Positions 1-6,926 of a stretch of 10,404 nucleotides of DNA are shown here, in pieces. The notes below the pieces were generated by a model. The model searched no databases and had not been told where the DNA came from. It saw only the letters and a list, made by a program, of their open reading frames with translations. This stretch comes from Oehlia diaphana (Eukaryota; Glomeromycota; Glomeromycetes; Glomerales; Glomeraceae): positions 17,070 through 27,473 of the forward strand of contig QZLH01001255.1 of NCBI GenBank assembly GCA_003833135.1. The letters are read 5' to 3'. The translations under genes and the position numbers were made by a program. Positions within the stretch are counted from its first letter, which is position 1, and each line of letters begins with the position of its first letter.

Positions 1-265
1 AATTTTAGCTAACTACTTATAATAAAAAGATGCATCATACTTATTTTAAATAAACAAATTTTTTAAATTCAAAAAAAAAATTGATAATTTTTTTTATTCA
101 TCTTGATGATCTCCTCAAATAGTTGCCGCAGCTATATATTTCCTATACTCAGAATACGGTTTTTAATATGCTATTTGTAAATTATTTAATTAGTTAAAGA
201 CTTATATGTAATAAATGTAACTTTCTATAGTAATTAAAATTAGTAATATTTGCAAAGTTATTTTA
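1..265. other. AT-rich flank downstream of the transposase remnant
   Basis: This stretch lies 3' of the minus-strand transposase. It is A/T-rich with homopolymer runs and has no supportable ORF. A TTTATT around 95-100 reads as AATAAA on the minus strand and could be an old poly(A) signal of the transposase, but such a hexamer is expected by chance here. I looked for a piggyBac-style end (a GGG next to TTAA) and did not find a convincing one. Confidence 0.5.
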
Positions 266-2146
266 TTAGTCAGAAATCATATGGAAATCTTTAAAATATG
301 AATGTTGCTTATTACAGCAAAGAGCAACGCCACAACTACTACACCAAAGCTGTGATTGGGAAGGATTTTTTAAATATGCATCATTATTTTTTTTATGCAT
401 GCATGTAACGACACCACAAACAAGCGTCCCTTCTTTCTTTATGTTCTGGAAAATAATTATTACCAACAAATCTAGTTATAAGTAGTTCAAAACTATCAGT
501 TACTCTATACTTTTTTGTTCCTACTTGTTCTTCAACTTGATCTTGATCATCACTACGTATAGTTCGTTTAAAAGGATTATTTTTTGCATCTTTAATTAAG
601 TCCCGAACTAAATTGCAACCTAAAAGACTTATGGTCATTGCATAATTTTAATTTTTTACAAATAAGAAAGCTGTTAATGATTGCGGTATCAAGAAGCCAA
701 AAGAATAAAGGCATTCATATTCTACGAACTGCCAACTGTGTTGAATAGTAGTTGCGCAACTGATCGGCAATATCAACTCCTCCCATGTAATAATTGTAAT
801 CGTTAATGATCCTTGGAATTGGCAAAACTTTGCGGACGGAGTCTCCAAATACAGATTTGATTTTATTGCTGTTAGTACTAGTTTCCCATGGTCGTCTTCT
901 TTCTTTATTAATTCTACTCCCTTCCCCTTCAATAATATGTATTGTTAACAACATAGTTACGGGATCGTTGTCAATCCAAAGTAATGCCAAGACATTATCT
1001 ACTACAACACCTTTCAAAAAATCCCATTCTAAATCTTTTCTTTCCTTCTCTTTTTTCAAAATAATGGGAAATTTTGCAGTATTAGTACAAACTGTGCCAC
1101 ATGCCCCATAGCCTTCACTTCGAAGAAAATTAAACAGATTAATACTAGAAAAATAGTTGTCCATAAAAATATTAAAAGTTTTACAAGGTGGAAGTTGAAC
1201 AAGATGACAAACTTCAGCACCTATTTTGTTGACATTAGGAACTGGATCAACATTAGAAGGTTTGATACGTGACATGAACATAAACGTATAAGTATAACCA
1301 GACTCGCATAGTGATAATATCTTATAGCCTTCTGGAGTAGGCTTATTTTTGATACGAAATGTATGTCCACTGCGCTCAGAGAATCGGGCAATCATTTTAT
1401 CAATAGATGTATTTGAAGCAGGAACATAAAGTTATTTTGATATATCATGAATATGCGATGCAAGAGGTTCAAGTTTCACAAACATATCTGGTTGCTGTGG
1501 CTGAGTAGTGCAGTCCGAAATATGTAAAAATCGCTTAATGTAAAATTATTAAAAAAAAAAATTAATTAAGTTGATTTACAAATAAATTAACTATATTTTA
1601 AAATTGGAATCTAAATAAAGACATTAATTTAGTTACTTTATGTGATGGATAATACATGTCTATTTTCCAGTAATCTTCAACTGCTGGAAATTTAAATATC
1701 CCTATATAAATCACTAATGCTAACCATATTTTAAGTTCCTAAATTGTTAATTCAGTCCAATTATGATCTTCACCTGCTAAATTACCTTTTCCTACTTTTA
1801 CACCATGTGCATAAGCATATATATTCGTATTGTCTACAATAGTTTTCATTATTTGATTAGAAAAAAACTTAAGAAAAATAAAATATAGTTGAATATCTAA
1901 TTCTAAATCTTTATTAGATAAATTTACATTTGCTTCATATAATGAATATTCATGTTGAAATGGAATAAAAGTTTCTAATGATTCATGGGAAGATCCAATA
2001 TGCGCTTCATTATTAGATTTTTTTTTATTTTTTCTTTTACTTGTTTCTTTTAATTCAGATTTTAATTGAACATTATCTTCATCTGAATCATGACTTCGAA
2101 CTAAAGAGCAAAGATAGACTTCTTCATTTCCAATTGTTTCGGACAT
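266..2146 (-). pseudogene. Decayed piggyBac-family (DDE_Tnp_1_7 type) transposase
   Basis: PiggyBac transposases cut and paste DNA at TTAA using three aspartates. Reading minus from an ATG at 2144-2146, the N-terminal block holds TNIYAYA and W-TELT, then a TAG at 1739-1741, after which the frame continues as ELKIWLALVIYIGI until a TAA at 1598-1600. After a roughly 50-bp unreadable gap, another frame resumes with IKRFLHISD and LEPLASHIHDISK. It meets a TAA at 1432-1434 and continues as VPASNTSIDKMIARF. The catalytic aspartates are at 1399-1401 (SIDKM), 1159-1161 (MDNYFSS) and 772-774 (GGVDIADQ). A TGA at 715-717 replaces the usual Trp in the block ending QLAVRRI, before MPLFFWLLDTAIINSF. A frameshift near 600-630 leads to LVRDLIKDAKN, and another near 395-415 leads into the C-terminal zinc ribbon (CLWC, then CSSC-GVALC and FKDFH). 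The family is certain from motif order; the lesions show it is inactive as assembled. The true start and the transposon ends are not defined. Confidence 0.93.
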
Positions 2147-2213
2147 AATGAAAAAAAGATAATGTAGGAAATTTTTGAGAAGCATTAACCAATATAAAAT
2201 AAGAACGATTTTC

Positions 2214-2231
2214 GCAGGCAAAATTGCCTGC
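2214..2231. repeat. 18-bp palindrome, copy 1 (GCAGGCAA-AA-TTGCCTGC)
   Basis: The arms are perfect 8-bp inverted repeats around a central AA. The site lies about 70 bp upstream of the ATG at 2146 that I prefer for the minus-strand transposase. It is GC-rich against a very AT-rich background and, like the other two copies, is preceded by a C (CGCAGGCAA). Confidence 0.85.
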
Positions 2232-2370
2232 TAGTGAAATTAAACCCATTTTTTTATAAGTAAAACACAATAATTTTTAAAAATAAGTAAAAACAAGTCA
2301 AATTTTAACTATTTATAAAGTTTATTATTCTGAAATTTAACTTTTAAATAAAAAAACCAAAAAAAATCAC

Positions 2371-2388
2371 GCAGGCAAATTTGTCTGC
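2371..2388. repeat. 18-bp palindrome, copy 2 (GCAGGCAA-AT-TTGTCTGC)
   Basis: This is the same palindrome with one arm mismatch (T for C), consistent with an old copy that has mutated. It starts 157 bp from the start of copy 1. With its flanking bases it reads CGCAGGCAA...TTGTCTGCG. Confidence 0.85.
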
Positions 2389-2559
2389 GAAGAATTGTGC
2401 AACTTAAAGTATTTGTAATACAAATTTTTGTTGATCAGATGACGTTAAAAATACATTTATTTATAGTAAAAAGGCTAACAAATATAACGTGAAATTATTG
2501 TGCTGATTCTTATTATATTTAACAAATTATTTGATTAATAATTAAAATTTAAACAGTAC

Positions 2560-2577
2560 GCAGGCAAATTTGCCTGC
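2560..2577. repeat. 18-bp palindrome, copy 3 (GCAGGCAA-AT-TTGCCTGC)
   Basis: This is a perfect palindrome over all 18 bp, starting 189 bp from the start of copy 2. The sequence between copies shows no similarity, so only the palindrome itself is repeated. Confidence 0.87.
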
Positions 2578-2611
2578 TCTACAATTTAAGGGATAATAAA
2601 TTTCCCCTTAC

Positions 2612-2697
2612 TATAACGAATTAACCAATCAAATCTCTTAAAATCTTCATTATAACCCTATAGCGAAGTTGAGATCTGGACCCTAGAGTTCGTTATA
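2612..2697. repeat. Inverted repeat TATAACGAA / TTCGTTATA with internal CCCTA repeats
   Basis: The 9-bp arms at 2612-2620 and 2689-2697 enclose about 68 bp. Inside, ACCCTATAGCGAA (from about 2655) and ACCCTAGAGTTCG (from about 2680) are partial direct repeats. TTCGTTATAACGAA-like ends resemble the termini of some short Tc1/mariner or MITE-type elements. That resemblance is from memory of the motif style and is only suggestive. It could be a tiny solo element or an end of a larger one. Confidence 0.4.
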
Positions 2698-3112
2698 ACA
2701 AAGGTTGATTGTACGTATTTTTAAACGTTTTTAAGTGGTGTTGATTGATAAAGGGTTTGTATCTCCTATACTTTTTGGTGTTGAGCAACATATGGTGTTT
2801 TTCAACACTTTATACGTCTGTTTAAAACTTCCTGATGTAAGTTGAACAAAAATTTACATTAAATTATAAAATGTAAAAGAAAGGTAAAAAAACCTATTTC
2901 ACTAATAAAAAATCCATTTCTCATATATATATATTATTAAAAATAAGTATATTTTAATAAAATATGAAGTAATATAAAAATTTATATAGTTTCAGTAGCT
3001 ATAAATGTTTATAAACATATAATAAAAACGTCATATAAAAGTTGGTATCATAATAGATATTTTCAAACAATAAAAATATTATTTTATGTTAGACTTTGTA
3101 TTACCATCTTTA
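2698..3112. other. Non-coding AT-rich stretch with one small hairpin
   Basis: No ORF is supportable. A 7-bp inverted repeat, GTGTTGA (2778-2784) and TCAACAC (2802-2808), has a 17-nt loop and sits among three GGTGTT words. A short (TA)n run occurs around 2920-2935. The rest is low complexity. Confidence 0.5.
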
Positions 3113-3432
3113 GATGCAAATATATCAAGATTTACTGATCCGTTTTCTATAATTTAGGCTCATTGGAAAGCCCTTATTTTGGACTTTATAGGCGAAAAAT
3201 AAGCTTGCCATTTGAATCATTAGATCTGAAAATATTTACATTTAAAGTTGAGGTACGAACTTTTTAACATGCTTAAATGCAAATATCTTGGGATTCACTA
3301 ATTCGTTTTTATAAATTTAGGCTCTTTGAAAAGCCCTTGATCTGGACTATATGAGCGAAAAAAGAGCTTGCTGATTGGATTATTGGATCTGAAGATATTT
3401 ACGTTTAAATTTGAGATACGAATTTTTAACAT
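3113..3432. repeat. Two-copy direct tandem repeat, unit about 158 bp
   Basis: Copy A (3113-3270) and copy B (about 3276-3432) align along their whole length, starting ATGCAAATAT and ending TTTTTAACAT, at roughly 75-80% identity by eye. Shared words include TTTAGGCTC, AAAGCCCTT, GGATCTGAA-like words and ATATTTAC. Each copy carries a potential small hairpin, GGCT (8 nt) AGCC, at 3157-3172 and 3320-3335. No reading frame is conserved, so this looks like a non-coding repeat family or an old local duplication. Confidence 0.85.
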
Positions 3433-3483
3433 ATATAGTAAATGCTAAGAATTATATTAATTTAAAAAGAAATATTTACCAAA

Positions 3484-3845
3484 TTATAGTATAATAACAT
3501 TAGATAAAATTTTTAATATTCTTCCCAATTTACTGTATATTATATAGTATTTTGTATAATAAAAATGTAACAAAATCAATATTTTAATTAAAGGTAGACA
3601 AATCAACCCATATGGCATATGCTGAACTTTTGATTTTATGGTAACGGTCAATTTGCTAGTGGTAGCAGATACAGGAGTAATTTCATTAGTAGTGGTAGTA
3701 GCAAGAATAATTTTGAAAGTACTTTTGCTAGTGGTAGCAGCAGGATTAATTTCAGAAGTGCTTTTGCTAGTGATGGAAGCAGGAGTAATTTTAGACAGAA
3801 ATTTATAAACTTTGGTAATTGATTTTTTTTTTCTTGTTGGGACAT
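3484..3845 (-). pseudogene. Ser/Thr-rich tandem-repeat protein gene, frame broken at an A10 run
   Basis: Reading minus, an ATG at 3843-3845 (context TTTCACT-ATG) starts MSQQEKK and enters a run of ten A (T at 3823-3832). Kept in that frame, the product is an improbable Leu-rich 65-mer ending at 3648. One frame away, the DNA encodes imperfect repeats rich in Ser, Thr and Pro: ITPASITSKST, INPAATTSKST, IILATTTTNE and ITPVSATTSKLT (about 3649-3789). That frame stays open to a TAA at 3484-3486, though its last 40 or so residues look less protein-like. An A8 or A11 run would join the ATG to the repeats. Upstream lie a CT-rich leader and a TATAAAAG box. I do not recognise the protein; low-complexity Ser/Thr repeats occur in many unrelated surface or linker proteins. 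It is either a recent pseudogene or an assembly indel. Confidence 0.5.
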
Positions 3846-3861
3846 AGTGAAAGTAAAAAAT

Positions 3862-3920
3862 TAAGAGAAAGAGAAAGAAAGAAGAAGTGAGAGAAAAAAT
3901 TCAAAATTTAGACTTTTATA
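3862..3920 (-). promoter_or_regulatory. TATA box and CT-rich leader of the Ser/Thr-repeat gene
   Basis: On the minus strand TATAAAAG (3913-3920) stands about 70 nt before the ATG at 3845. It is followed by an almost pure pyrimidine tract (3862-3899), the expected place for transcription start and a short 5' leader. The combination is better than chance in AT-rich DNA, but no transcript is available. Confidence 0.5.
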
Positions 3921-3936
3921 GCTTAAAATCAGTTGA

Positions 3937-3962
3937 ATTAAGCTTTTTCTTATAAGCTTAAT
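3937..3962. repeat. 9-bp inverted repeat ATTAAGCTT / AAGCTTAAT
   Basis: Perfect 9-bp arms (3937-3945 and 3954-3962) flank an 8-nt spacer. The repeat sits between the two divergent small genes, just upstream of the minus-strand TATA box, so it could be a binding site or hairpin in a shared promoter. AT-rich arms make chance occurrence plausible. Confidence 0.55.
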
Positions 3963-4057
3963 CACAATCAAATTATCATGATATTGTATTTACGTTGATT
4001 CCTTAAAAAATTTTTAATGATAATTTATCCCTTAAATGATTAAATGATCTTTTTACA

Positions 4058-4286
4058 ATGAATTTCTTGAATTGTTCTCTAAAAAAAATCTAATTTAACT
4101 CCTAATAATCATGGTAGTAAAAGGTTAACTCAAGGTAAAAAATCAAAAAGATCATTTGAAAATATTGAAAATATAGATCCACAAACCATGCCACCACGTA
4201 AAAAGAGAACTGTTAGAAAGAAACATGCATTAGCAGAGTCAATTAGACAGAATATCAAAAAATGGAGACCAATAACTCATATTTGA
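4058..4286 (+). pseudogene. Small, very basic protein gene, frame broken at an A8 run
   Basis: An ATG at 4058-4060 reads MNFLNCSLKK up to a run of eight A (4081-4088) and then stops at 4091-4093. One frame away an open frame runs from 4083 to a TGA at 4284-4286. It encodes a hydrophilic tail with basic clusters such as GKKSKR and MPPRKKRTVRKK and a likely helix ALAESIRQNIKKW. Loss of one A or gain of two joins the two parts into a product of about 75 residues. An inner ATG at 4188-4190 has a good context (AAACC-ATG-CC) and would alone give 32 residues. AATAAA follows the stop by 22 nt. It is divergent from the Ser/Thr-repeat gene. I do not recognise a family; the basic content suggests nucleic-acid binding or nuclear import, by inference only. 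Confidence 0.4.
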
Positions 4287-4308
4287 TAATGTTTTTATTT
4301 GAATAATG

Positions 4309-4314
4309 AATAAA
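4309..4314 (+). terminator. AATAAA poly(A) signal after the small basic gene
   Basis: A canonical AATAAA lies 22 nt after the TGA at 4284-4286, a normal distance for 3'-end formation. The hexamer is common by chance in DNA this AT-rich, so it is support, not proof. Confidence 0.4.
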
Positions 4315-4409
4315 GGTGTAAAGGGTTTCATTAATTGAATTATACAATTATACATTTGAAATTATACAAATAATTTTTCTTTTACTATAAATAAGATTAA
4401 TGTTAAAAG

Positions 4410-4742
4410 TTACGCGTAAAAAGACTGAAAAATTGTATAAAAACACTGTAAAATATGAAAAATACCTATATTACCTTCGTAAAACATTGAATTTTAGGTT
4501 TCTTTTAGTTTTATTATAGCAATTTTAAAGGAATAAACGCGTTTTATTAACGTTTCGATAGTATAATATTGATAAAAAAAATTTTTTAACTTCATTTTAG
4601 GGTACACGTGGATACACCCTATACCCCCTGTTTTTGTTACGTATGCAAATTGTTTAAATGCTGGTGTTTACTGGGGTAAATGATCAAGTCACATGGAGGT
4701 GGGAAAATTGAGCCTTAAGGCACGAGTGACGTAAGTATATAA
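4410..4742 (+). promoter_or_regulatory. Upstream control region of the four-exon gene
   Basis: The region before the ATG at 4796 holds motifs that stand out from the AT background. TTACGCGTAA (4410-4419) and AAACGCGTTT (4535-4544) are both perfect palindromes centred on ACGCGT, the MluI cell-cycle box bound by MBF-type factors in ascomycete yeasts. CACGTG (4605-4610) is a bHLH-type site. TGACGTAA (4727-4734) is a bZIP-type site and is followed by TATATAA (4736-4742). Motif identities are known from other fungi; their use here is inferred. Transcription would be expected to start roughly 4765-4790. Confidence 0.45.
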
Positions 4743-4772
4743 TTAGAGGAAAACAAACCGTTTTTCATACCT

Positions 4773-4892
4773 ATGGCTAATGGCTTTTCGTGGTTATGGA
4801 AAACCAAAAACAATTTAGTTTTAAACCTATATCTAAAGATGAAACTTTTCTTCTATCATATGACGAAATGCAGGATAAACTTAGTGAGCTAA
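4773..4892 (+). other. Overlapping upstream ATGs before the main start
   Basis: An ATG at 4773 opens a 39-codon frame ending at 4892, and an ATG at 4780 opens a 12-codon frame ending at 4818. Both overlap the main ATG at 4796 in other frames. If the transcript starts upstream of 4773 they would reduce translation of the main protein; if it starts between 4782 and 4795 they are absent from the mRNA. The main frame has a TAA at 4778-4780, so no longer in-frame start exists. Confidence 0.4.
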
Positions 4893-6553
4893 ATTCTGTA
4901 AGCTTTTCTAGAGCTCGAAAAAGAAGGGAAAGCGCCGCAATTTTTGATAGATTAAATGAAGGTTTGTAATTTGAATTTGCTTAATCTTTTATTTTATCCT
5001 GCCTTATTTTTAATGTATTTTATGAATAAATAGACACTAGTATAAATTTGTTGAATGACCCACTTGAATTACGGACATTTGAAGAGGAAGACGTCTTTGA
5101 GTTTCTGCCTAAAGAGATTCCTAAACCTGAAACGAAACTTATTAATTACAAGTATGTTCTATTTTAACGGACTATTTTTTTTTAATTATTATATTTGTTT
5201 CTTCTTTTAACAATAAATGTAGCCCTATAGGAAAGGACGAGGAAATTACGTGTTCCATTTCGCAAAATGACGATGTAAACGCGTCACAGAAGTATTTAAG
5301 CATTTCTTCGAATACTTCGGAAAATATACACGAAATGCCAAAAAATACATATTTTTCCTTGAATGATGAATATCAGCAAAACGCGCAAGGTATCTCGATT
5401 TATTCACAATATTTGAAGTTGGAAGATAATATATTCACATGTTTAATATTAGTTATCAATTTAGCTATAAATAATACTCTCAATAATGAAGCAAGACGAA
5501 ATACCTCTACTCTACAAAAATGGTCAAATCAAGGTTTAGCATCAACCGATAACACAAACGACGAATCACTGCTTATTGAACAACGTGCGCGAACTACTTT
5601 AAACCAGTTTAAAGAAGTGATGTCTAAATTTAAAATGACAAATGTTAATGCGCAACCACCACCTGTTAAATCTGCTTCAAAACCGGAGTTGGTGGCAAAC
5701 TTGTCTCATATAAAATGCCCGGATGATGTTGTGTGTTTGGTTAACCATCATTTGTATTCTCCGATCGGAATACATAGGACTTATCCTGCGCAAGAAATTA
5801 AAATACGAGAGCAACCCAACATTGATGTTAATGATAATGATTCACCATTAAGGGAACATGCTACAAAAGAATTTGACCAATCTAGACTTTTTACAAGATA
5901 TGAAAAACGAGAACTCTCAATTCAAAAAAATGAAATAACAAAGGTATCTATGGATTTTCAACAGCCAGTACTTTTGGAAAATATATCTAGGGAATCAACC
6001 ATTGATAAAGGGATGATTCTAAGATGTGAAAACAAATTTAGTTTGGATTCTTTGATTCATTTTCAAAAGCCCGAGAATAATTCAAAAAATAAAGGAATGA
6101 CATCAAAAGCTTTATATAAATCTGTTTCAATGGTTGATTTATCAAATAACGAAAAGCAAAGAAATATGAAACCAAATAATGAATCATCAACTGAAAATTT
6201 AGATGAAAGAAATGAATTTCGAAAAAGAAAGCAAGCAGTTGCCGAAAAGCCTTTATCACCACATTTGAGTTATATAAACGATTCAAGTAAGATAGTCTAC
6301 ATAATTAAATTCGGTAATTTGAATCAATAATTTATATTTCCCTTTCGTTTCAGATAAAATTCCAACCGTATCAGGCATATCTACAGCAGCCAAAAAAGTG
6401 AAGAAGACTCAACCATCAAATTTGAGAGCACCAACTTCCATCTCACGTTTGAAAAGGAAAGTTGGCTCTTTGAATAGCTCAAATATGGATGGTTTTAAAG
6501 CCTCAACTAATTCACAATTGCGTCGAACCTCTAATACTAAACAATGGAAATAA
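4796..6553 (+). CDS. Unrecognised nuclear-type hydrophilic protein, four exons, 515 aa
   Basis: Exons are 4796-4961, 5034-5151, 5223-6286 and 6354-6553. Introns start GTTTGT, GTATGT and GTAAGA and end TAG, TAG and CAG. All junctions keep frame and reading into any of the three introns meets a stop, which supports the model strongly. The protein begins MENQKQFSFKPISKD and is rich in Ser, Asn, Lys and Glu. It has basic clusters RARKRR (39-44), RKRK (428-431), AAKKVKK (461-467) and RLKRK (481-485), plus an acidic patch FEEEDVFEF in exon 2. The C-terminal exon is Ser/Thr/basic (KIPTVSGIS, RAPTSISRLKR), resembling the style of microtubule- or chromatin-binding tails, and SP sites (for example at PLSPH) are present. 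These hints and the ACGCGT boxes would suit a cell-cycle nuclear or spindle protein, but I recognise no domain and assign no function. Residues 151-175, the only hydrophobic stretch, may be an unspliced intron; without them the protein is 490 aa. Confidence 0.85.
5390..5464 (+). other. Candidate fourth intron of length 3n inside exon 3
   Basis: CAAG-GTATCT at the left and ATCAATTTAG at the right bound 75 nt, close to the other introns (72, 71 and 67 nt). The interval is AT-rich, contains no stop and is a multiple of three, so the frame is open either way. If kept, it inserts a hydrophobic segment (IFTCLILVINLA) into an otherwise hydrophilic protein. An alternative acceptor at 5450-5452 gives 63 nt, also in frame. 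Confidence 0.6.
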
Positions 6554-6926
6554 GTTTATTGTGAATGAGTTTAGTTAATGTAAAATGGGATGTTATTGCT
6601 ATATTCTTTCTCAGTTCAATAATGACTATTTATAGGATTAATATTCAATTCGTTAACTCGTTAACCATTTGCAAGTGATTAATAATAATACGTATTTTTA
6701 CGACAAAATTCCTTAAACCTATGCTCGACCAGCCACAATTAAAAATCCTAAAAAAGAATCATTTTATGGCTAAGCGTGACACAGAATTAAGTATTTTTAT
6801 TGGTTAAAACTAATATTATTTATTGTTGTTCCCCATCTGTAAAAATTGAAGAAATCATTACACATTACGGACGTGTAACGGCGTTAGGAACTTTTCGAGT
6901 TCATAATTTCTTTTTTATCTTATCAG
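6554..6926 (+). other. Downstream and intergenic region of the four-exon gene
   Basis: This holds the presumed 3' untranslated region and intergenic DNA. I see no canonical AATAAA within about 150 nt of the stop, only weaker AATAAT-type words around 6620-6690. No ORF is supportable before 6891. A 15-bp word, TTTTATTGGTTAAAA, at 6795-6809 recurs at 7322-7336. Just before 6927 there is a pyrimidine-rich tract ending TTATCAG, like a 3' splice site. Confidence 0.4.

Larger units (their letters stand above)
266..2577 (-). mobile_element. piggyBac-like DNA transposon remnant, ends not resolved
   Basis: The body of the element is the transposase pseudogene. I tentatively include the three palindromes on its 5' side because repeated palindromes beside a transposase gene suggest subterminal or regulatory sequence of the same element. 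No clear pair of terminal inverted repeats bounded by TTAA target duplications is visible, so the right-hand limit is a guess and the left-hand limit is simply the end of the coding remnant. Confidence 0.4.

Noticed and set aside
648..932. 94-codon minus-strand ORF inside the transposase
   Set aside because: It lies in another frame of the transposase DDE region and encodes no family motif; the true frame carries the catalytic residues.
806..1111. 101-codon plus-strand ORF
   Set aside because: It is antisense to the conserved transposase core and Leu/Ser-rich, typical of a shadow frame.
6038..6286. 82-codon minus-strand ORF
   Set aside because: It is antisense to exon 3 of the four-exon gene and Phe/Leu-rich with no support of its own.
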